Assembly: GCA_032209605.1 (NCBI GenBank)
Contig: JASFXZ010000012.1
Coordinates: forward strand, 6,386,001 to 6,450,000
DNA length: 64,000 nt
Direction of reading: 5' to 3'
Origin: Mactromeris polynyma
Lineage: Eukaryota; Mollusca; Bivalvia; Venerida; Mactridae
Shown piece by piece: positions 48,836-63,225 of the stretch. Made by a program: the position numbers and the translations under genes. The notes below the pieces were generated by a model. It was not told the origin of the DNA and searched no databases. It saw only the letters and a list, made by a program, of their open reading frames with translations. Every line of letters begins with the position of its first letter. Within the stretch, counting starts at the first letter, position 1.

Positions 48836-49415
48836 AATGCTATGTCCATAGCTGTTCTGGTTGTAGGCACATCATTTTCCTTCTAAATACTCATTCATAT
48901 AACAAAGAACCTTAAAGTTATTTTGAAGGAAATATCACACTATGAAAACTACGAGACCAACATATCCGCACATGTCCGTGAATAAAAAGTGTGGTAATAT
49001 TGTTTTGTGATGTATTTTTGACAATCTACACATTATTATACCAAGTGATATACATTCTAGTTGACAGAGAATAACAACTCTGTAATTGCTAAACAATTAT
49101 GAGATTGAACGAGTTACTTCCCTTGCGCAATTAATAACACTAGTGCCAACACGTCTCACATACCAATGGTTCAATGGCAGTCGGAAGTGGTGTATTAACA
49201 TAAACTTAGAGTAGTTGAAACCCATTTCATCGACTTTTTGCGAAACCATTTACAATATAAATTTACAAAAACATAATAGTATAACATGTAACACTTACCT
49301 GAAAAATAAAACGATACAATTTACAAACTCGCTTTTATAAATTTCAATATTTTTCTTCTGTTCGCAATGATCACCCAAAAAATAGAGGTCTAAGTTGTCC
49401 GAGACCCACAGAACT
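48836..49415. other. Spacer, nothing recognised
   Basis: AT-rich. No supported feature. Confidence 0.4.
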
Positions 49416-49419
49416 GCTA

Positions 49420-52400
49420 AAAACTAGGAGACCACAGGTTTCGTAAAAACTAGATACACCACAGGTCTGGTAATTACTAGATACATCACAAGTCTGGTAA
49501 ATACTAGAAACACCACAGATCTGGTAAATACTAGATACACCACAGATCTGGTAAATACTAGATACACCACAGATCTGGTAAAAACTAGATACACCACAGA
49601 TCTGGTAAATACTAGAAACACCACAGATCTGGTAAATACTAGAAACACCACAGATCTGGTAAATACTAGAAACACCACAGATCTGGTAAATACTAGAAAC
49701 ACCACAGATCTGGTAAATACTAGATACACCAAAGATCTGCTAAAAACTAGGAGACCACAGGTTTCGTAAAAACTAGATACACCACAGGTCTGTTAATTAC
49801 TAGATACACCACAAGTCTGGTAAATACTAGAAACACCAGATATCTGGTAAAAACTAGATACACCACAGATCTGGTAAATACTAGATACACCACATATCTG
49901 GTAAATACTAGATACACCACAGATCTGGTAAAAACTAGATACACCACAGGTCGGGTAAATACTAGATACACCACCTATCTGGTAAATACACCACAGATCT
50001 GGTAAATACTAGATACACCACAGGTCTGGTACAAACTAGATACCCCACATGTCTGGTAAATACTAGGTACACCGCTGGTCTGGTAAATACTATATACACC
50101 ATAAGTCTGATAAATACTAAATACACCACATATCTGATAAATACTAGATACACCACATATCTGGTAAATACTAGATACACCACAGGTCTGGTACAGACTA
50201 GATACACCACAGGTCGGGTAAATACTAGATACACCACATATCTGGTAAATACTAGATACACCACAGGTCGGGTAAATACTAGATACACCACATATCTGGT
50301 AAATACTAGATACACCACATGTCGGGTAAATACTAGATACACCACATATCTGGTAAATACTAGATACACCACCTATCTGGTAAATACTAGATACACCACA
50401 GGTCTGGTACAGACTAGATACACCACAGGTCGGGTAAATACTAGATACACCACAAATCTGGTAAATACTAGATACACCACAAGTCTGGTAAATACTAGAT
50501 ACACCACATATCTGGTAAATACTAGATACACCACATATCTGGTAAATACTAGATCCACCACATATCTGGTAAATACTAGATACACCACAGGTCTGGTAAA
50601 AACTAGATACACCACATGTCTGGTAAATACTAGATACACCACATGTCTGGTAAATACTAGATACACCACATATCTGGTAAATACTAGATACACCACAGGT
50701 CTGGTACAAACTAGATACCCCACATGTCTAGTAAATACTAGATACACCAAATGTCTGGTAAATACTAGATACACCAAATGTCTGGTAAATACTAGATACA
50801 CCAAATGTCTGGTAAATACTAGATACACCAAATGTCTGGTAAATACTAGATACACCACATGTCTGGTAAATACTAGATACACCAAATGTCTGGTAAATAC
50901 TTGATACACCACATGTCGGGTAAATACTAGATTCACCGCAGGTCTGGTAAATACTAGATACACCAAATGTCTGGTAAATACTAGATACACCACATGTCTG
51001 GTAAATACTAGATTCACCGCAGGTCGGGTAAATACTAGATACACCACATGTCTGGTAAATACTAGATGCACCACATGTCGGGTAAATACTAGATACACCA
51101 CATGTCTGGTAAATACTAGATACACCACATGTCTGGTAAATACTAGATTCACCGCAGGTCGGGTAAATACTAGATACACCACATGTCTGGTAAATACTAG
51201 ATGCACCACATGTCGGGTAAATACTAGATACACCACATGTCTGGTAAATACTAGATACACCACATGTCTGGTAAATACTAGATACACCAAATGTCTGGTA
51301 AATACTTGATACACCAAATGTCTGGTAAATACTAGATACACCAAATGTCTGGAAAATACTAGATACACCAAATGTCTGGTAAATACTAGATACACCAAAT
51401 GTCTGGTAAATACTTGATACACCAAATGTCTGGTAAATACTAGATACACCAAATGTCTGGTAAATACTAGATACACCACCTGTCTGGTAAATACTAGATA
51501 CACCAAATGTCTGGTAAAAACTAGATACACCACATGTCTGGTAAATACTAGATACACCACATGTCTGGTAAATACTAGATACACCACATATCTGGTAAAT
51601 ACTAGATACACCACAGGTCTGGTACAAACTAGATACCCCACATGTCTAGTAAATACTAGATACACCAAATGTCTGGTAAATACTAGATACACCAAATGTC
51701 TGGTAAATACTAGATACACCAAATGTCTGGTAAATACTAGATACACCAAATGTCTGGTAAATACTAGATACACCACATGTCTGGTAAATACTAGATACAC
51801 CAAATGTCTGGTAAATACTTGATACACCACATGTCGGGTAAATACTAGATTCACCGCAGGTCTGGTAAATACTAGATACACCAAATGTCTGGTAAATACT
51901 AGATACACCACATGTCTGGTAAATACTAGATTCACCGCAGGTCGGGTAAATACTAGATACACCACATGTCTGGTAAATACTAGATGCACCACATGTCGGG
52001 TAAATACTAGATACCCCACATGTCTAGTAAATACTAGATACACCAAATGTCTGGTAAATACTAGATACACCAAATGTCTGGTAAATACTAGATACACCAA
52101 ATGTCTGGTAAATACTAGATACACCAAATGTCTGGTAAATACTAGATACACCACATGTCTGGTAAATACTAGATACACCAAATGTCTGGTAAATACTTGA
52201 TACACCACATGTCGGGTAAATACTAGATTCACCGCAGGTCTGGTAAATACTAGATACACCAAATGTCTGGTAAATACTAGATACACCACATGTCTGGTAA
52301 ATACTAGATTCACCGCAGGTCGGGTAAATACTAGATACACCACATGTCTGGTAAATACTAGATGCACCACATGTCGGGTAAATACTAGATACACCACATG

Positions 52401-55400
52401 TCTGGTAAATACTAGATACACCACATGTCTGGTAAATACTAGATTCACCGCAGGTCGGGTAAATACTAGATACACCACATGTCTGGTAAATACTAGATGC
52501 ACCACATGTCGGGTAAATACTAGATACACCACATGTCTGGTAAATACTAGATACACCACATATCTGGTAAATACTAGATACACCACAGGTCTGGTACAAA
52601 CTAGATACACCAAATGTCTGGTAAATACTAGATACACCACATGTCGGGTAAATACTAGATACACCACATGTCGGGTAAATACTAGATACACCACATGTCT
52701 GGTAAATACTAGATTCACCGCAGGTCTGGTAAATACTAGATACACCACATGTCTGGTAAATACTAGATACACCACATGTCGGGTAAATACTAGATACACC
52801 ACATGTCGGGTAAATACTAGATACACCACATGTCTGGTAAATACTAGATACACCAAATGTCTGGTAAATACTTGATACACCAAATGTCTGGTAAATACTA
52901 GATACACCAAATGTCTGGAAAATACTAGATACACCAAATGTCTGGTAAATACTAGATACACCAAATGTCTGGTAAATACTTGATACACCAAATGTCTGGT
53001 AAATACTAGATACACCAAATGTCTGGTAAATACTAGATACACCACCTGTCTGGTAAATACTAGATACACCAAATGTCTGGTAAATACTTGATACACCACA
53101 TGTCGGGTAAATACTGGATTCACCGCAGGTCTGGTAAATACTAGATACACCAAATGTCTGGTAAATACTAGATACACCACATGTCTGGTAAATACTAGAT
53201 TCACCGCAGGTCGGGTAAATACTAGATACACCACATGTCTGGTAAATACTAGATACACCACATGTCGGGTAAATACTAGATACACCACATGTCGGGTAAA
53301 TACTAGATACACCACATGTCTGGTAAATACTAGATTCACCGCAGGTCGGGTAAATACTAGATACACCACAGGTCTGGTAAATACTAGATACACCGCAGGT
53401 CGGGTAAATACTGGATACACCACAGGTCTGGTAAATACTGGATACACCACAGATCTGGTAAATACTAGATACACCACATGTCGGGTAAATACTAGATACA
53501 CCACAGGTCGGGTAAATACTGGATACACCACAGGTCTGGTAAATACTGGATACACCGCAGGTCTGGTAAATACTAGATACACCACATGTCGGGTAAATAC
53601 TGGATACACCGCAGGTCGGGTAAATACTGGATACACCACAGGTCTGGTAAATACTGGATACACCACAGATCTGGTAAATACTAGATACACCACATATCTG
53701 GTAAATACTAGATACACCACAGATCTGGTAAATACTAGATACACCACATGTCTGGTAAATACTAGATACACCACATGTCGGGTAAATACTAGATACACCG
53801 CAGGTCGGGTAAATACTAGATACACCGCAGGTCTGGTAAATACTGGATACACCACAGGTCTGGTAAATACTGGATACACCACAGATCTGGTAAATACTAG
53901 ATACACCACAGATCTGGTAAATACTAGATACACCACAGATCTGGTAAATACTAGATACACCACAGATCTGGTAAATACTGGATACACCACATGTCTGGTA
54001 AATACTGGATACACCACTTGTCTGGTAAATACTAGATACACCGCATGTCGGGTAAATACTAGATACACCACATGTCTGGTAAATACTAGATACACCACAT
54101 GTCGGGTAAATACTAGATACACCACATGTCGGGTAAATACTAGATACACCACATGTCGGGTAAATACTAGATTCACCGCAGGTCTGGTAAATACTAGATA
54201 CACCACATGTCGGGTAAATACTAGATTCACCACATGTCTGGTAAATACTTGATACACCACATTTCTGGTAAATACTTGATACACCACATGTCTGGTAAAT
54301 ACTTGATACACCACATGTCGGGTAAATACTAGATTCACCGCAGGTCGGGTAAATACTGGATACACCACATGTCAGGTAAATACTAGATACACCACAGATC
54401 TGGTAAATACTAGATACACCACAGGTCTGGTACAAACTAGATACCCCACATGTCTAGTAAATACTAGGTACACCGCTGGTCTGGTAAATACTATATACAC
54501 CATAAGTCTGGTAAATACTAAATACACCACATATCTGGTAAATACTAGATACACCACAAGTCTGGTAAATACTAGATACACCACATGTCTGGTAAATACT
54601 AGATACACCACATGTCTGGTAAATACTAGATACACCACAGATCTGGTAAATACTAGATACACCACATGTCTGGTAAATACTAGATACACCCCAGATCTGG
54701 TAAATACTAGATACACCACAGATCTGGTAAATACTAGATACACCACATGTCTGGTAAATACTAGATACACCGCAGGTCTGGTAAATACTATATACACCAC
54801 ATGTCTGGTAAATACTAGATGCACCACATGTCTGGTACATACTAGATACACCACATGTCTGGTAAATACTAGATACACCACATGTCTGGTAAATACTAGA
54901 TACACCACTTGTCTGGTAAATACTAGATACACCGCAGGTCGTGTAAATACTAGATTCACCACATGTCTGGTAAATACTAGATACACCGCAGGTATGGTAA
55001 ATACTATATACACCGCAGGTCTGGTAAATACTATATACACCACATGTCTGGTAAATACTAGATACACCACATGTCTTGTAAATATTAGATACACCACATG
55101 TCTTGTAAATACTAGATACACCGCAGGTCGGGTAAATACTTGATTCACCACATGTCTGGTAAATACTAGATACACCACAGGTCTGGTAAATACTAGATTC
55201 AACACATATCTGGTAAATACTGGATACACCACAGGTCGGGTAAATACTAGATTCAACACATGTCAGGTAAATATTAGATACACCACATGTCTTGTAAATA
55301 TTAGATACACCGCAGATCTGGTAAATACTTGATACACCGCATGTCTGGTAAATACTATATACACCACATGTCTGGTAAATACTTGATACACCGCATGTCT

Positions 55401-56845
55401 GGTAAATACTGGATTCACCGCAGGTCGGGTAAATACTTGATACACCACATGTCTGGTAAATACTTGATACACCACATGTCTGGTAAATACTTGATACACC
55501 GCATGTCTGGTAAATACTAGATGCACCACATGTCTGGTAAATACTAGATACACCGCATGTCTGGTAAATACTTGATACACCACATGTCTGGTAAATACTT
55601 GATACACCACATGTCTGGTAAATACTTGATACACCACATGTCTGGTAAATACTATATACACCACATGTCTGGTAAATACTAGATACACCGCAGGTCAGGT
55701 AAATACTTGATACACCGCAGGTCTGGTAAATACTTGATACACCACATGTCTGGTAAATACTATATACACCACATGTCTGGTAAATACTATATACACCACA
55801 TGTCTGGTAAATACTTGATACACCACATGTCTGGTAAATACTATATACACCACATGTCTGGTAAATACTTGATACACCACAGGTCAGGTAAATACTTGAT
55901 ACACCGCAGGTCTGGTAAATACTATATACACCACATGTCTGGTAAATACTAGATACACCGCATGTCTGGTAAATACTTGATACACCACATGTCTGGTAAA
56001 TACTTGATACACCGCATGTCTGGTAAATACTTGATACACTGCAGGTCAGGTAAATACTTGATACACCGCAGGTCAGGTAAATACTAGATACACCACATGT
56101 CTGGTAAATACTAGATACACCACATGTCTGGTAAATACTAGATACACCACATGTCTGGTAAATACTTGATACACCACATGTCTGGTAAATACTAGATACA
56201 CCACATGTCTGGTAAATACTAGATACACCACATGTCTGGTAAAAACTAGATACACCACATGTCTGGTAAATACTAGATACACCGCAGGTCGGGTAAATAC
56301 TACATGCACCGCAGGTCTGGTAAATACTTGATACACCGCAGGTCTGGTAAATACTAGATACACCGCAGGTCTGGTAAATACTATATACACCACATGTCTG
56401 GTAAATACTAGATACACCGCAGGTCTGGTAAATACTATATACACCACATGTCTGGTAAATACTAGATACAACGCATGTCTGGTAAATACTATATACACCA
56501 CATGTCTGGTAAATACTAGATACACCGCATGTCGGGTAAATACTATATACACCACATGTCTGGTAAATACTAGATACACCGCAGGTCGGGTAAATACTAG
56601 ATACACCACATGTCGGGTAAATACTAGATACACCGCAGGTCCGGTAAATACTAGATACACCGCAGGTCTGGTAAATACTATATACACCACATGTCTGGTA
56701 AATACTAGATACACCGCAGGTCTGGTAAATACTATATACACCACATGTCTGGTAAATACTAGATACACCACATGTCTGGTAAATACTAGATACACCGCAG
56801 GTCTGGTAAATTCTAGATACACCACAGGTCTGGTAAAAAATAGGT
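49420..56845. repeat. 27-bp minisatellite, about 275 copies
   Basis: Unit GGTAAATACTAGATACACCA plus CATGTCT, with variants at CACATGT / CAGATCT / GCAGGTC / AAATGTC and AGATACACC / TGATACACC / TATATACACC. Higher-order structure: a 324-bp block at the left end is duplicated (about 49420 and 49743), the rare string GATACCCCACATGTCTAG recurs at about 50718, 51635, 52013 and 54443, and about 0.9-kb blocks between these are near-copies. The 1331-, 803- and 299-codon minus-strand ORFs are by-products of a 27-bp stop-free unit. Confidence 0.97.
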
Positions 56846-57245
56846 ACTAGTCTGCCAGTGTAGAGGTAATAAGTGTCATCCTGTTAACACTTGTTCATGG
56901 GCTTTTCGCCATGAAACTATGAATTATATTGAGAATTAGCCAACAATATATTCTGCACGTTAGCGATATATTGTTGTTTAGTGATTAGAGGGAAAACCCC
57001 AGATTTAAACCAATCCGGAGTACATTTATGCATTGTACATACAGACATTAGCTAAGAAATTCACTTAGAATAAAGAACCTTTTCACATGTACACTGTCCC
57101 AAATGTGAGGTAATCACTTTTATATCTGCCACAACACACCATTGTTGTACAACCTTCGGATACTCCATAGATAGAGACAATACACAATTACAGATCGACT
57201 TACAAAGAGCAACAGCCATCGACAGACGCAATTTTGACTGTTGTT
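56846..57245. other. Spacer, nothing recognised
   Basis: Unique AT-rich DNA. Confidence 0.4.
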
Positions 57246-57246
57246 A

Positions 57247-57570
57247 TAAGGTTATTGCTGTATAGAGGTGACATTGACGGTAAATAATAAGGTATTTGCT
57301 GTATAGAGGTGACATTGACGGTAAATAATAAGGTATTTGCTGTATAGAGGTGACATTGACGGTAAATAATAAGGTTATTGCTGTATATAGGTGACATTGA
57401 CGGTAAATAATAAGGTATTTGCTGTATAGAGGTGACATTGACGGTAAATAATTAGGTTATTGCTGTATAGAGGTGACATTGACGGTAAATAATAAGGTAT
57501 TTGCTGTATAGAGGTGACATTGACGGTAAATAATAAGGTATTTGCTGTATAGAGGTGACATTGACGGTAT
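57247..57570. repeat. 41-bp minisatellite, about 8 copies
   Basis: The unit is GGTATTTGCTGTATAGAGGT plus GACATTGACGGTAAATAATAA, with a GGTTATTGC variant interspersed. Confidence 0.95.
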
Positions 57571-58847
57571 TTGCTTAAAAGAGCGCTGATCTAGAGTAGT
57601 TGTACTGTATATTTAAAAGCTGAATAAATGCATTATTCATGAGATATATATTTACTTATTCGCTCGTATTTATTGCTTTTCGTAAAACATCCACGTGGTA
57701 TGAAATTCCTATAAGGTTTGTTTTGATAAAATGTCGGACGGCGATTATGTATATATGATGGATGCATACTGTTCGTACCACCGCATTTCACAAACAACCA
57801 TGAAATAAATCTCATTAATGTTTAATGTGTAAACATCGTTATTTCGTAAATATACACCATTTTCCTTGCGTGAATTATTGCGAACATTTGTAGGAGAACA
57901 AAGGTTGCTAATGCGTCAACCGTTCGTCCCGGATATTGTGGGTTCTGATGCACCTCGTACGCAATTAGTATACGAATCCTCAAATAATTCAAACCAAACC
58001 TCAAACGATTTATTAAATATTAAAAATATTACTTTAACAGAAATATAATGAATAACTCCACGTTTACATAATGATAATGTAATAGGTGTCATACTGTAAT
58101 TACTGTGAAATTAATTAATGCATTTGGCAATCCATAAAAAAGTCGTTTGTTAGCGGCACCTCGACTAAACCACCAAAATTGTCAACGACTTTTTGTCTCT
58201 AGTGCAATGTTTTGTCGTGTTTAAAAATCAAAAAGAATACCAATTGACCGATCATTCCTCCCTACGCGGTACGGGAAACTAACGTATGTTTAAGTGAACA
58301 TGCCGTCATCTAAAGACAGTCAACATAATTAATCTAAATCACAATTGTAAGAAATGTTCCGTGATAAAATACAATTCCATGAAGAATGTGTGAAGAAATG
58401 TTTTCGAAAAAGCCACAGATTATTAAAAATCACATAATAATTATTTTCGTGGCACAAAATATTTAGTGTTGTTTATTTATAAAGGTGTGTGTTTTTATGT
58501 TTCACGCACCAGTAATCGGCCTTATGACCTAAGATTCTATGCTACATTTCAGTTGCTACGCATTTGACCCATTTTCCACAATGTGTAATTTACCACAGCA
58601 TGGGGTACGTACGCGTGAAAAAGTAGTTCAGCACGGACCACGTAAACCGCATCTTACAAAAGCTGAACAACTGCTTACATCTATTGGGAAAAGTCTTCGT
58701 AGTCAATGTTTCAAGAACTATTTAATTTTATCATAGATCAATGATTCAAAACTTTCATTCCGAAACAAGGAAAGTAATGCGCTGATGGACATTTTTAAGT
58801 ACGATTTAATTAAAAAATGTGTTCAATATATGTAAATGATATGTTTA
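57571..58847. other. AT-rich DNA, no supported gene
   Basis: A 65-codon plus-strand ORF at 58539-58736 is unrecognised and may be chance. Confidence 0.35.
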
Positions 58848-60505
58848 TAAAATAAGTTACTACTTGATGCAGATGACTCAGTAATTCTTGTGCGCGGTAA
58901 AAGTCAAATCGACATCGAAAATATTTTAAGTAACGAACTGAATATTGTTAATCAGTGACTTATATGTAATAAGCTTTCCCAACATCTTGGGAAGACAGAT
59001 TCTATTCTCTTTGGAACCCAACATCTTGGGAAGACCGAGTCTATTCTCTTTGGAACCCAACATCTTGGGAAGACAGAGTCTATTCTTTTTGGAACCCAAC
59101 ATCTTGGGAAGACAGAGTCTATTCTCTTTGGAACCCAACATCTTGGAAAGACAGAGTCTATTATCTTTGGAACCCAACATCTTGGGAAGACAGCGTCTAT
59201 TCTCTTTGGAACCCAACATCTTGGGAAGACAGAGTCTATTATCTTTGGAACCCAACATCTTGGGAAGACAGAGTCTATTCTCTTTGGAACCCAACATCTT
59301 GGGAAGACAGAGTCTATTTTCTGTGGAACCCAACATCTTGGGAAGACAGAGTCTATTTTCTGTGGAACCCAACATCTTGGGAAGACAGAGTCTATTCTCT
59401 TTGGAACCCAACATCTTGGGAAGACAGAGTCTATTCTCTTTGGAACCCAACATCTTGGGAAGACAGAGTCTATTCTCTTTGGAATCCAACATCTTGGGAA
59501 GACAGAGTCTATTCTCTTTGGAACCCAACATCTTGGGAAGACAGAGTCTATTTTCTGTGGAACCCAACATCTTGGGAAGACAGAGTCTATTCTCTTTGGA
59601 ACCCAACATCTTGGGAAGACAGAGTCTATTCTCTGTGGAACCCAACATCTTGGGAAGACAGAGTCTATTCTCTTTGGAACCCAACATCTTGGGAAGACAG
59701 AGTCTATTCTCTTTGGAACCCAACATCTTGGGAAGACAGAGTCTATTCTCTGTGGAACCCAACATCTTGGGAAGACAGAGTCTATTCTCTTTGGAACCCA
59801 ACATCTTGGGAAGACAGAGTCTATTCTCTTTGGAACCCAACATCGGTTACAACCCCACTCCAAACTTGATATAAACTGTACCGGCCAATCTATAGACTCA
59901 AACAACATGAGTTAAATATCTTGGAGATACCATGGATCAAAAGATGTCCTTTATGTCTATGGCAACGTTTGTTATTAAAAATCCAATGCAAGGTTAAACT
60001 TCATGTATCGTAAAAGTGAATTCCTAAATCTGCAAATGTAGAAATTGCTGGCCTCTTCCCTTGTCCAATGCCCCCCATCAGCCTGGTTTAACAGTTTAAC
60101 ACAAAATAAACTGGTGAGATTTGTATTGAACTTACATCCTATATCACATATTGGCACAGAACATTTTTCCCGTTTAAATTGGGGTACCCGTAGAAAGTAG
60201 AGTGAATCAAATTACGCTATGTCATGTATATAAAACCCATTCCCAACTTTCCCCTTCTTATTTAAATGATCAATTTACTCCCATCAGTGAAATCCACAAA
60301 TATCCTACCAGGTTCAGAGTTAAGGCTGATGTTACCCCTGATGGAACAAATTATTTAATGTCAGAATGTAAGAGGGTTTTGGAAAGAAATATTTTGCTTT
60401 CAATGGTAGTTGTCTTTGGAACAGTCTGCCATATGATGTGAGGGATGCCAAAAGTATTTCTTCCTTCAAATGCAAAGTTAAAAAACACATTTTAAGCTCG
60501 TCTTA
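58848..60505 (+). pseudogene. LINE reverse transcriptase fragment with internal coding array
   Basis: Plus-strand remnant. LLLDADDSVILVRGKSQIDI (58855-58920) is the RT catalytic palm (YADD, here DADD) with its following strand. NELNIVNQ, stop, LICNKLSQHLGKT follows and runs straight into the 39-bp array, which repeats HLGKTESILFGTQ. After the array (from about 59845) decayed sequence leads to the C-terminal region: YKTHSQLSPSYLNDQFTPIS, YPTRFRVKADVTPDGTNYL and, near 60430, RDAKSISSFKCKVKKHIL. The family is a CR1/Rex-like LINE (tentative). Non-functional. Confidence 0.82.
58978..59844. repeat. 39-bp minisatellite, about 22 copies, derived from RT codons
   Basis: The unit CCCAACATCTTGGGAAGACA plus GAGTCTATTCTCTTTGGAA is 39 bp. 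In the RT frame it encodes HLGKTESILFGTQ and remains open through the whole array. Variants include TTTTCTGTGG and CTTGGAAAG. The other frames and the minus strand are also open (305-318 codons) but have no family resemblance. Confidence 0.95.
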
Positions 60506-62165
60506 AATAATGTTAGTCTTTCACTTTGAACAGTTTTATCATTTGTAACCTAATCCCTTGTTAAATTTTATTTGTTTAGCCTTTTCTTCCATTATTCCGC
60601 CATTGTTTATAAATTTTTCGATATAGATTTTCAGAAGAGTTTTTATTTAGCACTTTCTATATGATTTTTAAATTGTTTAGATGTAACAAACAACAATTCA
60701 ATTGTTTAGGCAATAATTATATAAAAAACTGTCAGAGATAACTTATTGTTTGATTTTTTTATCGTTTTATCTATTTGTCTATAAACAAGCGCAATGTCTT
60801 TCTTGGATAAACTGACTGTGATAACTTTATTTATAGCTTAAAATTCTTTCTATGTCACACAGTGCTACAAGTTTATTTGTAAAATGTTACTTAAATTACG
60901 ATTTTATAAAGATATTATATTATTATGTGTATTTCGTAATAGCTTTATGTATCTTGGTATACATGCATGTAGTTGTCTTGCATAATTTACCACTGGACAT
61001 GCTCGATGGGCCAGTCAGGATAATTCCAGAATCGAATTACCTTAAATATTGCAATATTTGAACTTGACGTGGAACAATCCACTAATGTATTTTTGCACTG
61101 AATGTTGTCGGTATTCAAATAAGTTACTACAATAACGGAATATACATAACTACAAACAAAAGCATCCATTAAGACAAACATTGATACATGATTCAGTCAA
61201 TAACTGATAAAATTGTCCATATTACATTGATATTAAATCTGCTTTATCTGATGTTACGTAAACAGCTACAGACGCAACTGCCAAGAAGGGTAGAATGTTG
61301 ATGTGCCTGTCTTGTGAATGTTAAACTTGGGTTAGAATTTCAGTGTGAGTTCTTGTCATGAGTTTGGTTCTTCAAACTGCAAATTTTCTAATCAAGGTTT
61401 GCTGTTAAGGTCTGATTGCCAAATACTATAATAGACAGTTTGTGGGTGTTGAAAGGCATTGAGATAACTAAAATATTACTATGACTCAACAAATAAACAC
61501 TGTTGTACAAGATACACATACTTGTCCGTACACGACCACTAGAGAATAATGATACAGCTGTGACATTAATGGAGACATACAGTAGATATTGCGATAGTTT
61601 GTGATCTATACAAAGCAAACAAATCGACAACCAAGTCATCAGCAGTTCTAGGCCTTCGGCGCTCACAGCGCTTTATGTTTTACTGTCGTCGTATTGGTTG
61701 ACAAATGTAGACGAACCTGACAAATCCGAACTACTTCAACCAATGGAATTTCTTTCATGAATGGTATTTTAAGTATGTTAAAATTCTATTTCAATTTTCA
61801 TGTTCATCCAAGTTTGACATCAAAAATATAAGTTTATTAAGTTTAAGGATTGTTTCGTACAAATAATCATGTGAAATGATGGGCGTACTTTAAACGTTCT
61901 ATCTACTTAAAGTCTTTCATACGTTCATATCATCTTGAATGTTTCGGTCACCATAACACAACATTCTCGCGTTTCTTATTAAAATGAATTTCAGCCACTT
62001 TTGTAACAATATGTCATTAAACTGAGATATATTTTACACCATACTGAACAATGATAGGTCACGTGATTTGAATCAGTTATGACATCTAAACATAACGCCA
62101 ACTTAGGCGAGAGGCCAATTTATAAATATTTAATCGAGTGGGATTATGTCTGGTCTAAAAGTATC
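60506..62165. other. AT-rich DNA, no supported gene
   Basis: Short ORFs only (for example the 92-codon minus-strand ORF at 61388-61666), none with a recognisable domain. Confidence 0.35.
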
Positions 62166-62170
62166 ATCAT

Positions 62171-62890
62171 AGAAAGTGTAGTGCATACACGTAATGTCAT
62201 CATAGCTAATGTAGCGCATACACGTAATGTCATCAAAGCCAATGTAGCGCATACACGTAATATCATCACAGCTAATGTAGCGCTTATAAGTAATGTCATC
62301 ACAGCAAATGTAGCGCACACACGTAATGTCATCACAGCCAATGTAGCGCATACACGTAATATCATCACAGCTAATGTAGCGCTTATAAGTAATGTCATCA
62401 CAGTAAATGTAGCGCACACACGTAATGTCATCAAAGCCAATGTAGCGCATACACGTAATATCATCACAGCTAATGCAGCGCTTATAAGTAATGTCATCAC
62501 AGCAAATGTAGCGCATACACGTAACGTCATCACAGCAAAAGTAGCGCTTACACGTAATGTCATCACAGCTAATGTAGCGCATATACGTAATGTCATCACA
62601 GCAAATGTAGCGCATACACGTAATGTAATCACATCCTATGTAGCGCATACACGTAACGTCACCACAGCAAATTTAGCGCATACACGTTACGTCATCACAG
62701 CAAATGTAGCGCATACACGTAATGTCATCACAGCAAATGTAGCGCATACACGCTACGTCATCACAACAAATGTTACGCATACACGTAACGTCATCACCGA
62801 AAATGTAGCGCATACACGTAATATTATCACCTCAAAAGAGGGGCATACACGTAATGTAATCACAGAAAATGTAGCGCACGTGATGTCACT
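62171..62890. repeat. 33-bp minisatellite, about 22 copies
   Basis: The unit is GTAGCGCATACACGTAATGT plus CATCACAGCAAAT. A ~99-bp trimer (CTTATAAGTAATG / CACACACG / CATACACG types) repeats three times near 62240-62500. ORFs on both strands are artefacts. Confidence 0.95.
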
Positions 62891-63225
62891 AACATGACAT
62901 ATCTTCCCAGTAAATGTAGCTCATACACGTAATGTCACTAACATGAAAATATCTTCATAGAAATGTCACTAACAGGAAATTTATCTTCATTCACAGTATA
63001 TGTAGCGCATACTCGTGACGTCACTAACATGAAATAATATTCATAGTAAATGTAGCGCATACACGTGACGTCACAAATATGACAATAATATTCATAGTAA
63101 ATGTAGCGCATACACGTGGCGTCACTAACATGAAAATAATATTCATAGTAAATGTAGCGCATACACGTGACGTCACTAACATGAAAATAATATTCTTAGT
63201 AAATGCAGGACCTTCACGTGATGTC
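62891..63225. repeat. 51-bp minisatellite, 5-6 copies, with E-box/CRE motifs
   Basis: A longer derivative of the 33-bp unit: AAATGTAGCGCATACACGTG plus ACGTCACTAACATGAAAATAATATTCATAGT. Units near 63060 and 63163 carry CACGTGACGTCA, an overlapping E-box (CACGTG) and CRE (TGACGTCA). Neighbouring units have one-base variants (TCGTGACGTCA, CACGTGGCGTCA, CACGTGATGTCA). Confidence 0.92.

Noticed and set aside
50373..54368. 1331-codon minus-strand ORF
   Set aside because: It is produced by a 27-bp tandem unit free of stops in that frame. A second frame is also open for 803 codons and there is no domain or normal composition.
58926..59908. ORFs of 305-318 codons on both strands
   Set aside because: They are off-frame readings of the 39-bp array. 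Only the frame continuous with the reverse transcriptase has meaning, and it has no start codon.
62079..62897. 272-codon plus-strand and 162-172-codon minus-strand ORFs
   Set aside because: All are translations of the 33-bp array with 11-residue periodicity.
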